Source: Halomarina salina (GTDB lineage Archaea > Halobacteriota > Halobacteria > Halobacteriales > Haloarculaceae). From it: DNA of 64,000 nt. The notes beneath the pieces are model-generated. The model saw nothing but the letters and a program-made list of their open reading frames with translations, had not been told where the DNA came from and did no database searches. The first letter of the stretch is position 1; each line of letters begins with the position of its first letter. The stretch is from assembly GCF_023074835.1 (NCBI RefSeq), contig NZ_JALLGW010000002.1:62001-126000 (forward strand). The letters are read 5' to 3'. Position numbers and translations under genes: made by a program. Below, piece by piece: positions 16,387 to 22,628 of the stretch.

Positions 16387-17193
16387 ATGAATCGACGACG
16401 CTACCTAGCGCTGACTGGAGCCCTCACTACGACCGCGCTTGCAGGCTGCTCAGAAAGCGGCGAGACGAGTACTGTAGATGGAGGAAAGACGGCCGACCCC
16501 GCCTCGACCGATACGGAGACCCCAGCGCCGACCAGCGGCACCGAGAACGACGTCGCAACGGAACGGGCGACGGAGACTGAAACGGAACCAGAGACGGCGA
16601 CACCGACTGGCGAAGCAGCTCTGGAAGTCATCAGTGAGGAACTCGTCGTCGATGAAGGCGAGTACAGTACGGACGTGTACGTAGCAGCTGAAATCGAGAA
16701 TACAGCGGACGTGCCATCGGGGCTCATCGAACTCAAGGCAGAATGGTTCGACGGCGACGGGAACTATCTCGACAACAGTACTCAATACCTCCGGACGCTC
16801 GGTGCCGGCGAGACGTGGAACGCGCGGGTGTACGCACTCATGTCCGACGGTGAGAAGATCGAAGACTACTCACTGGGCGGGGAGTTCCAGACGCAATCAC
16901 CAAACTTCTCTCCGGAAGGGCTCGCCCTGGGTGAGACAGAGCTGAAGGTTGGAGATAATGACGCCGTCGTCAACGGTGGCGTGCAGAACAATCGCGGCGA
17001 GGAAGTCGGCTACATTCAGGCCATCGCGAAGTTCTACAACGCCGATGGCGCGGTTGTCGGCACTGGCCGCGATAACGTTCTGGAGGTGCCTGCGGATCGG
17101 ACCTGGTCGTTCGAGGCCTCCTGGCTTGGCTATGGCGACCGCTTGGGTGACATCGACGACTTTGAGGTCGTTATTACCGATTCGCCGTACTGA
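16387..17193 (+). CDS. Tat-exported lipoprotein with FxLYD-like domain (copy 1)
   Basis: A 268-residue protein. The N-terminus MNRRRYLALTGALTTT is a twin-arginine signal followed by the lipobox LAGC (Cys about residue 20), so it should be lipid-anchored on the outer face of the membrane. Residues 25-80 are a Thr/Glu-rich low-complexity linker. The remainder resembles FxLYD/NEAT-like Ig domains in haloarchaeal lipoproteins: DVYVAAEIENTADVPSGLIELKAEWFDGDGNYL and a repeated half with VVNGGVQNNRGEEVGYIQAIAKFYNADGAVV. Function unknown; a surface role is likely. Confidence 0.82.
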   Translation: MNRRRYLALTGALTTTALAGCSESGETSTVDGGKTADPASTDTETPAPTSGTENDVATERATETETEPETATPTGEAALEVISEELVVDEGEYSTDVYVAAEIENTADVPSGLIELKAEWFDGDGNYLDNSTQYLRTLGAGETWNARVYALMSDGEKIEDYSLGGEFQTQSPNFSPEGLALGETELKVGDNDAVVNGGVQNNRGEEVGYIQAIAKFYNADGAVVGTGRDNVLEVPADRTWSFEASWLGYGDRLGDIDDFEVVITDSPY

Positions 17194-17239
17194 CCGACGC
17201 ATGCCTCGTACTTTTCACGGTTTGAGTTGTAGGAGTGTC

Positions 17240-18058
17240 ATGAATCGACGACGCTACCTCGCGCTGACGGGAGCCCTCACAACGACCGTGCTCGCGGGCT
17301 GTTCTGGTGGTGGTGGTAGTGGAGGGACGACTGACGGTGGCGCTGACACGGCCGACTCGACCACGCAGGCGTCCAGCGGCACGGAAAACGACATCGCTAC
17401 CGAGCAGGTGACGGAGACCGAGACGATTCAATCAGAGACCGAAACTACCACCGAGGAGGCTCCGGAAACGGAAAGCGGAGCCGCCAGCCTCGATATCGGA
17501 GACAAAGAAGAAATCAGCGTTAACACTGAGGGAGATATCGCTTCCGCGGTTGGCGGTGCTCCTGTAACGAACAGCGGTTCCACGTCTACAGGGGAACTCA
17601 CGGTATCGGCGACGTTTTTCGACGGCAACGGGGACGAGCTAACGACCGAAACACACACGATCGCGGCACTGCCTGCAGGGAAGACGTGGTATTCGTTCGT
17701 CATCCTCATCGGCGAGGATGCGGAGGCTGCAGAAGATTACGAGCTTGAGTACGACTACGAGGAGACGCCACCGAACTTCACCACAGAGGGGCTCACTGAG
17801 GTCGAATCATCGTCTGAGAACCAAGACAACAAACTCACGATATCGGGGGAGGTCAGAAACGACACAGAGGGCGAGCTGTCCGATTTGACAGCAACAGCCT
17901 TCCTCTATCTAGATGGTGCCCAGAAAGAGATTCTTAGTACACTGGATGATAGCACTCAGAGCCTCCCTGCTGGGGAGACGTGGACGTACGAACTCACCAC
18001 CCAAGGGGTAGGGAATATCGCAGGGGACGAGGTGCGCTACAGCTATTCATCGTCCTGA
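17240..18058 (+). CDS. Tat-exported lipoprotein with FxLYD-like domain (copy 2)
   Basis: A 272-residue tandem paralogue of the previous gene, 46 bases downstream. The first 22 residues are nearly identical (MNRRRYLALTGALTTTVLAGC), but the mature parts have diverged strongly while keeping the layout: Gly/Thr/Glu linker, then two beta-sandwich-like halves (VTNSGSTSTGELTVSATFFDG and ISGEVRNDTEGELSDLTAT). The ATG at 17240 is chosen because the signal peptide starts there, although an open frame extends upstream into the first gene's end. Likely produced by duplication. Confidence 0.82.
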   Translation: MNRRRYLALTGALTTTVLAGCSGGGGSGGTTDGGADTADSTTQASSGTENDIATEQVTETETIQSETETTTEEAPETESGAASLDIGDKEEISVNTEGDIASAVGGAPVTNSGSTSTGELTVSATFFDGNGDELTTETHTIAALPAGKTWYSFVILIGEDAEAAEDYELEYDYEETPPNFTTEGLTEVESSSENQDNKLTISGEVRNDTEGELSDLTATAFLYLDGAQKEILSTLDDSTQSLPAGETWTYELTTQGVGNIAGDEVRYSYSSS

Positions 18059-18157
18059 GTGGGAGTTACATTCATCTTGACCGACTCGCGGGGTTTACGG
18101 GTGGCGACGATACAAACGGAACCACCGAGAAGGTAGTTCCCAGTTAGACCGACTATT

Positions 18158-19198
18158 TCAGTACCCGAACCACCCTCCAGAGCTGCCTCCCTCTTCGGAA
18201 TACCACTGTGGATCGTACTCTATAGTCAAATCATCACCAGACGTCCCGCCTCCACCGAATATATCTGAGATATCTGGCACGTACTCTGAGAACCAAGAGC
18301 CTGTCTCGACAGTCTCCTCGAAAAGGGGCTGAGCGAATTTGAGGTCTTTGAGCTGGTCAGGTGTGAACTCCTCCGCATCATCGATGAACCGAGTCGCATC
18401 CGACCGGAGCTCTGTGAATTCGGGTATGTCGTGCTGAGCGTTGACCTCGTCGACAACCCACTGCGCTTTGTCCTTCGTGATGACATCCTCGAAGAGGGCT
18501 TCTCGAATCTCGTAGTGGACCTCGCTCATCATAAACGCGACAAATCGGTCGCCACCATAGCGTCCGAGTCGGAAAAGCGTCCCACTCCGAGCGAAGAAGA
18601 TCTTGTGAGTCCCCTTCCACGCGAGTTTATAGGGTGCGCCGACTGCGAACAGACCGACCTCGAGACAGAAACACGCGACTGTCAGGATGAACTCGCCATA
18701 TTCCGTATCACGGTGCCCCTCAGGTGCATCTGCGAACTTCCTGGCGGTATCGAGAACGCCGTTGAATTGACCGAGAAGTGGGACCCACCGCATGACGACG
18801 TCCGCCTTCTTGCTCGCTCCGTAGATGAAGCTCTCATCCACATAGGTGGCAATATCGTGCTCGTGCAGCGCCTCCAGCAAGCGGCCAACACTACGGAGGT
18901 CCGTCTGAGTTGCTGATGCCCCTGAAGCGAGGTTGCTGAGGTCCTCGGTAGTACATTGTCGCAATTCATCGTTTGCTGAATCCTCTGCATCTCGAATCGC
19001 ACAGGCGAACTCCCACGCGTGCTGTTTTCGCGCCTTCGGGTCAGTGAATTCGTCCATCGACTCGACCATCTGGCGAATATCGAATGCCGCGTCACGTGCT
19101 CTACCAGTCGTTTGGCCGCTAACCAGTCCCAGGCCACTTGCAGCGGCTGCTGTCGCCGCGGTCGACCGGAGGAACCGGCGTCGGGTGGAGGGCTTCAT
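18158..19198 (-). CDS. Tat-secreted protein of unknown function
   Basis: A 346-residue protein beginning with a twin-arginine signal (STRRRFLRSTAATAAAASGLGLVSG), with no lipobox, so probably released or wall-associated. The mature part is helical, contains cysteines (EFACAIRD, LRQCTTED, TVACFCLEV) and a hydrophobic hairpin around residues 175-205, and ends in a Gly/Ser/aromatic tail (GGSSGGWFGY). No family recognised. It converges with the lipoprotein pair and is transcribed from a strong own TATA box, so it is probably expressed in the lysogen. A secreted toxin- or exclusion-type role is possible but not shown. Confidence 0.75.
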   Translation of the reverse strand: MKPSTRRRFLRSTAATAAAASGLGLVSGQTTGRARDAAFDIRQMVESMDEFTDPKARKQHAWEFACAIRDAEDSANDELRQCTTEDLSNLASGASATQTDLRSVGRLLEALHEHDIATYVDESFIYGASKKADVVMRWVPLLGQFNGVLDTARKFADAPEGHRDTEYGEFILTVACFCLEVGLFAVGAPYKLAWKGTHKIFFARSGTLFRLGRYGGDRFVAFMMSEVHYEIREALFEDVITKDKAQWVVDEVNAQHDIPEFTELRSDATRFIDDAEEFTPDQLKDLKFAQPLFEETVETGSWFSEYVPDISDIFGGGGTSGDDLTIEYDPQWYSEEGGSSGGWFGY

Positions 19199-19218
19199 AC
19201 GAAAACATGACTTTCACA

Positions 19219-19232
19219 CGACTATAAATATC
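19219..19232 (-). promoter_or_regulatory. TATA box of the Tat-secreted protein gene
   Basis: The minus strand reads GATATTTATAGTCG here, 21-34 bases before the ATG at 19198: a strong archaeal TATA element and spacing for leaderless expression. Confidence 0.65.
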
Positions 19233-19318
19233 ATGCACGTGCTGAAACTGAAAGTAGTAATCAGGTATCTGATACGCGGAGTGGCTTCCTGATCGAATGA
19301 ACTTACAGGGCTCCTCTG

Positions 19319-19597
19319 TCAAGAGTTGTCGATAGATGAGCCCGTGTCGGTGTCCTCGTCGACCCGGTCTCTGAGCTCGTTGATCTCCCGCTGCTGTTCG
19401 AGCAGCATCGACAGCATGGCCGATGTCATCGGGTTAGAATGGTTCAGCATCCCCCCAGCGTCGGCGTGCGTTCGGGCCTTCCTCCAGAGGTCGTCGAACA
19501 CGGGTTGCTGTCGTCGGCGCAGCGCTCGCCGGTAGTCGGTCCAGTCGCGCTCCATCCGCTGCAGCATATCTCGGTAGGTCGAATTCGTCTTTCCCAT
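19319..19597 (-). CDS. Conserved short haloarchaeal protein (MGKTNxTYRD type)
   Basis: A 92-residue protein with the start MGKTNSTYRDMLQRMERDW and a central FDDLWRKARTHADAGGMLNHSNPM, followed by a coiled C-terminal helix (MLLEQQREINELRDRVDED). From memory it resembles a small uncharacterised haloarchaeal family often found near mobile elements and chromosomes alike; this could not be checked. No catalytic motif. It is followed two bases away by its upstream partner at 19600-19818. Confidence 0.75.
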   Translation of the reverse strand: MGKTNSTYRDMLQRMERDWTDYRRALRRRQQPVFDDLWRKARTHADAGGMLNHSNPMTSAMLSMLLEQQREINELRDRVDEDTDTGSSIDNS

Positions 19598-19599
19598 CG

Positions 19600-19818
19600 T
19601 CAGAACTCACTCAGTTGGCGGCTCGGGTCGTCGGTGGGCAGCTGGCGTGGGTTGACATCGACGCGCCAGTCCTCGATCTCGAACGAGGTATTGTACGTCG
19701 ATTCTGGCCCCGCCCACGCTTCTGTAGTGAAGCGCATCTGCGCCTCGTGATAGCTCGCGTTCGGCATGATTGCAATCCCCTTCCCCTCCGCCGCGCGGTA
19801 GACGTGTAGTCGGTTCAT
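19600..19818 (-). CDS. Small hypothetical protein paired with the MGKTN protein
   Basis: A 72-residue beta-rich protein (MNRLHVYRAAEGKGIAIMPN, then STYNTSFEIEDWRVDVNP). The ATG at 19818 gives a start immediately before the structured region; the 36 extra residues of a longer reading are unlike protein. A CTTATC element about 28 bases upstream may be its TATA. It forms a two-gene unit with the 92-residue gene. Function unknown. Confidence 0.68.
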   Translation of the reverse strand: MNRLHVYRAAEGKGIAIMPNASYHEAQMRFTTEAWAGPESTYNTSFEIEDWRVDVNPRQLPTDDPSRQLSEF

Positions 19819-20160
19819 GACTCGACCGCAGAGACACCCAACCCGGAGATAAGCGCTGGAGGGTTCGTTCCGATTATTCCGAAGAACTGAATTCGGCTCC
19901 GAAAGGCTACGAACGGACGAGTCCAAGCACTTCCGGCGGTTTCCGGGTCCGTTCCGACACTGCTGGAATGCGAGCTACCCCCAGAAAATCTTGGGCTGCA
20001 GCGATGGATATGGGCAGCCGTCCAGTGGACTATATCAACGCTGCTGTTGGTGTCGAGTCGATGAAACGGCCATTTGTTCCACCTGAAAGCCCACTACGGG
20101 TGGGGGAGTGTGTTCAGGTGCGGTACCGACGACCCCTCTGGCACACCCCTCCCCAACCGG
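19819..20160. other. Intergenic stretch without convincing genes
   Basis: Apart from the promoter of the leftward pair (near 19845-19850), nothing convincing is seen. Open frames on the plus strand across 19968-20499 have arginine/proline-rich, shadow-like composition and no start signal. Confidence 0.5.
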
Positions 20161-20370
20161 TCACGCCGTATTGGCGACGGCGTACCGATCCCCCTCCGTT
20201 TCAACCAAGTCTCCATCAGCTACGGCGGTCGCGATTGCGTCGCGTGCACCAGCGGGGTCAGTGTGCTGTCGGCAAAGAATCCTTACGATCACGGATTCGG
20301 CGACACTGTCGCGTTGCTTTGGCGAGGTCTGGTATTCCGTAATCCGAACTGCACGGTCGGCAGGGCTCAT
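20161..20370 (-). CDS. Small predicted winged-helix-like protein
   Basis: A 69-residue protein (MSPADRAVRITEYQTSPKQR, then SVAESVIVRILCRQ, DAIATAVADGDLVETEGDRYAVA). The ending resembles the last helix and wing of small haloarchaeal winged-helix proteins. Codon use is typical of the organism (GC at third positions), which supports it over the overlapping plus-strand frames. It stands alone; evidence is modest. Confidence 0.5.
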   Translation of the reverse strand: MSPADRAVRITEYQTSPKQRDSVAESVIVRILCRQHTDPAGARDAIATAVADGDLVETEGDRYAVANTA

Positions 20371-20411
20371 ATACGGGGTACAGAGGGAGAGAGGAAAGTG
20401 CTAACGACGTT

Positions 20412-20543
20412 TTACAGTGCCCCACTCATCAGGGCGATCATGAAGTCCAACGTCACTGTGACGACGAACGCAGAGGCCATTATAGCAAAGAACGCGTAGA
20501 CTGCCGTTTGGGAATCAATCTGACCGCGACTGTCCTGTGCCAT
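20412..20543 (-). CDS. 43-residue single-span membrane protein
   Basis: The minus strand encodes MAQDSRGQIDSQTAVYAFFA followed by a hydrophobic span ending MIALMSGAL, a one-helix membrane microprotein. A TTAATAT element 26-30 bases before the ATG matches a leaderless haloarchaeal promoter, which is the main support. Role unknown. Confidence 0.62.
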   Translation of the reverse strand: MAQDSRGQIDSQTAVYAFFAIMASAFVVTVTLDFMIALMSGAL

Positions 20544-20627
20544 ACACATATATTGGGATTGCAGATATTAAGTTTTCTGTGGGAATGATATGGCCATACG
20601 TGCGGCTCCAGCTTCTCTTCGTAGAGT

Positions 20628-20735
20628 CTACACCAAACAGTAGAATCTTCCGTGGATGTAGATGCGGTCGCCGCTGTCTTCAAGGCGACCGACGTCGTCA
20701 GCTGGGTCGAGACACGCAGGGCACGTCTCACTCAT
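20628..20735 (-). CDS. 35-residue zinc-knuckle microprotein
   Basis: Begins MSETCPACLDPADDVGRLED and ends in GRFYCLV, giving a CPAC knuckle and a distal cysteine. Its ATG overlaps the stop of the next gene upstream by eight bases, so it is coupled to it. Function unknown. Confidence 0.62.
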   Translation of the reverse strand: MSETCPACLDPADDVGRLEDSGDRIYIHGRFYCLV

Positions 20736-21003
20736 CGGTGTATCCCTCCTGCTCGACGGCGCGCGCCTCCTGGACCTCCACGGCCGGCACCTCGATGCGC
20801 TTCTGGATGGTTGGCGTCTCGGTCCGCGGGACGACAACCTCGATCTCTACCGGGAGGCTCAGCTCGTACGGGCTGAGTGAGGTACCGGGGTCGGTCTGGC
20901 GGGTGCGAATCGTCTCATCGTTCCAATCGACGATGAGAAACGCACTCAGTTGCTTGCGGTCGGCGTCGCCGTCAGTCTGTGATTGTGTCATCTCTGGGGT
21001 CAT
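20728..21003 (-). CDS. Hypothetical provirus protein
   Basis: A 91-residue protein. The middle (KQLSAFLIVDWNDETIRTRQ, then YELSLPVEIEVVVPR) is beta-rich and the C-terminus is charged. No family recognised. Either the ATG at 21003 or the one at 20991 could start it; both overlap the end of the winged-helix gene upstream. Confidence 0.65.
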   Translation of the reverse strand: MTPEMTQSQTDGDADRKQLSAFLIVDWNDETIRTRQTDPGTSLSPYELSLPVEIEVVVPRTETPTIQKRIEVPAVEVQEARAVEQEGYTDE

Positions 21004-21238
21004 CCACGAGCATGTACTCGCCTTTCCCGAACCGATTGCTCAGGTGGCCAGCGAGGCTCATGTTCTTCATTCGGTTGTTGATCGTCTGCCGTACTGGTGG
21101 GCTGTCGTAGCCCTGCTCTTCGAGCGCCGCGAGAACGACCGCTGGGGTCGCAATCCCCCACGGCTCGCCATCCGCGCGGCCTTCCGTCAGGACGTCGAGA
21201 ATGGCGCGGTCTAACTCGTCGAGGTCATCCGGATTCAT
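20972..21238 (-). CDS. Winged-helix regulator facing the CTAATAG cluster
   Basis: An 88-residue protein: MNPDDLDELDRAILDVLTEG, then GIATPAVVLAALEEQGYDSPPVRQTINNRMKNMSLAGHL, a helix-turn-helix, and FGKGEYMLVDDP as the wing. This type is frequent in haloarchaeal viruses as a small transcription regulator. It is the first gene of a short leftward operon and is divergent from the 21457 operon; the CTAATAG repeats between them are the obvious candidate operators. A longer reading from 21457 is rejected because it crosses that region. Confidence 0.78.
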   Translation of the reverse strand: MNPDDLDELDRAILDVLTEGRADGEPWGIATPAVVLAALEEQGYDSPPVRQTINNRMKNMSLAGHLSNRFGKGEYMLVDDPRDDTITD

Positions 21239-21261
21239 GGTGTCCGGTGGTTCTGCTCGCG

Positions 21262-21356
21262 ACACGCTAATGACTACGGTCTTGACCTTACTAATAGCTT
21301 GTGAGAAAGCTAATCTAATAGTCACTCCATTGAATTTGCTATTAGCAAAAGTATTA
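21262..21356. promoter_or_regulatory. Cluster of CTAATAG/GCTATTAGC repeats, candidate operators
   Basis: Within about 85 bases there are GCTAATGA (about 21266-21273), ACTAATAGC (21290-21298), GCTAATC (21309-21315), CTAATAG (21315-21321) and the near-palindrome TTTGCTATTAGCAAA (21335-21349). The region is AT-rich, unlike its surroundings, and separates two divergent operons. A GTATTAAG at 21351-21358 could be a TATA element for the rightward operon. Confidence 0.6.
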
Positions 21357-21456
21357 AGAGGATAGCCGATATACTCTGTAGTAGAGACGCAGGGTGCCAC
21401 GAGAGGAAGTGGCCGCGTGGTAGGAACACGCGACCTGTGCTCTGCCAACCAGAGCA

Positions 21457-21798
21457 ATGAACGCTACAATCCACTCGGATGAAAACCCCGTTGCATCGCT
21501 TCGCATCCCCTCGCTGGGGGTCGCCAAGGAGGCGGCCACCCAGGGCGTCCGCGCCCGCGTCGAGTACCGCTCGCGCCGGACCGGCACGCTCCAGGACGTC
21601 GAGGGCGAGATCGTCGCCATCCACGCCAGCTCGACGGCCTGGAAGGGCCAGTACTCACTCGACGTCGCCACCGACGACGGCCGGACGATTATCGTCCACG
21701 CCGGGCTGCGCGAGGTGCACAGTGCCACCGACCAGTGTATGACCCGCCTCGGTCGGCTGACCGTCATCGAACCCGCCGCGAGCGAGGGTGAGAACTGA
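21457..21798 (+). CDS. Hypothetical protein, first of a rightward small-gene operon
   Basis: A 113-residue beta-rich protein: RVEYRSRRTGTLQDVEGEIVAIH, YSLDVATDDGRTIIVHAGLREVH, RLGRLTVIEP, suggestive of a small SH3/OB-like barrel that could bind nucleic acid or protein. No family recognised. Its stop shares one base with the next ATG (TGATG). The 21239-21456 leader contains the operator cluster. Confidence 0.7.
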   Translation: MNATIHSDENPVASLRIPSLGVAKEAATQGVRARVEYRSRRTGTLQDVEGEIVAIHASSTAWKGQYSLDVATDDGRTIIVHAGLREVHSATDQCMTRLGRLTVIEPAASEGEN

Positions 21799-21920
21799 TG
21801 GCGACACTGTACGGGAAGACGTGTCAGGGCGGTTGTGGCCGCCGGATGCTCGTCGGGAAGGGCGACCGACCCGTCTGTCCGGCCTGTCTGGCGGCGGCCC
21901 CCGAGGAGGTCGAAGCGTGA
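21798..21920 (+). CDS. 40-residue zinc-binding microprotein
   Basis: MATLYGKTCQGGCGRRMLVG followed by RPVCPACLAAAPEE: a CxxxC and a CPAC pair suitable for one zinc ion. It is sandwiched between coupled genes (TGATG before, GTGA after), which supports translation despite its size. Confidence 0.68.
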   Translation: MATLYGKTCQGGCGRRMLVGKGDRPVCPACLAAAPEEVEA

Positions 21921-22096
21921 CGCTCGCCTGCGAGCAGTGTGGTGGGACGTGGTCGCTCCGAATCGTCAGCGGGTCGGGAACGGCGGACACCGGTGTGTTC
22001 GAACGTTACGAGTGCGAGCACTGCGGGAACACGGGGACGCTCACGTACGACGGCGTCACCAACGAGACGCGGCTCTCGGGGCTGGTGTCGAAATGA
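21917..22096 (+). CDS. 59-residue zinc-ribbon microprotein
   Basis: The GTG start overlaps the preceding stop (GTGA). MTLACEQCGGTWSLRI and ERYECEHCGNTGTLTYDG form a standard two-knuckle zinc ribbon of the C2C2 type. Such ribbons in haloviruses are usually nucleic-acid or RNA-polymerase-associated, which here is inference. Confidence 0.72.
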   Translation: MTLACEQCGGTWSLRIVSGSGTADTGVFERYECEHCGNTGTLTYDGVTNETRLSGLVSK

Positions 22097-22356
22097 ACCG
22101 TCGCGAGGCGTACGCCGCGGGCTACGAAGCGGCCCACGAGTACTTCGACGTCACCGACCGCGGCGCGGACCACCTCGCCAGCGACGAGACGTTCGCCGCC
22201 GCGGCGTTCCTGCGGTACCACGCCGACCTGTACGAACGCTCGCCGACCACGGGGGAGGAGATCGCCGAGGAGTTCGGCGTCGCGGCGATGGCCCTGGAGA
22301 CCGCCTTCGAGAAGCGTGGCGAACAGCTCCTCGAGGAGCACGCGGAGGAGGCGTAG
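22093..22356 (+). CDS. Small helical hypothetical protein
   Basis: An 87-residue all-helical acidic protein (REAYAAGYEAAHEYFDVTD, LRYHADLYERSPTTGEEIAEEFGVAAMALETAFEKRG). The ATG overlaps the zinc-ribbon gene's stop (ATGA). It has an alpha-helical repeat character but no recognised family. Confidence 0.68.
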   Translation: MNRREAYAAGYEAAHEYFDVTDRGADHLASDETFAAAAFLRYHADLYERSPTTGEEIAEEFGVAAMALETAFEKRGEQLLEEHAEEA

Positions 22357-22476
22357 ATGGGGCGCTGGGGTCGGTCGGACCAGGAGATCCGCCTCGATAT
22401 CGCGAGTGCCGTCGGCGAGGAGCGTGACATCCTCACGGCGCAGCGAGAGCGTCACGAGCGCGACTGGAATCGCTGA
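22357..22476 (+). CDS. 39-residue charged microprotein
   Basis: ATG follows the previous stop directly (TAGATG). The product MGRWGRSDQEIRLDIASAVG is followed by a basic/acidic helix ending RDWNR. Last gene of the rightward operon; it converges with the large spike gene across about 150 non-coding bases. Function unknown. Confidence 0.55.
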   Translation: MGRWGRSDQEIRLDIASAVGEERDILTAQRERHERDWNR

Positions 22477-22628
22477 TAGCTGCCCCAACTGTTCGCTTAT
22501 ATTGCCCAACAATCCAACCAACCCGTAGCGTCGCCACTACCCGTCTGTTCTAACCCCTCCGGTTCATCTGGAACACGATACCAATCCCCAGAGTGGACAC
22601 ACCGCGTTTCGACAGAAATCCCTGACAG

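Noticed and set aside
19968-20499. Overlapping plus-strand frames of 124 and 141 codons
   Set aside because: Arginine/proline-rich, no start signal, no domain; the minus-strand 69-codon frame and microprotein fit better.
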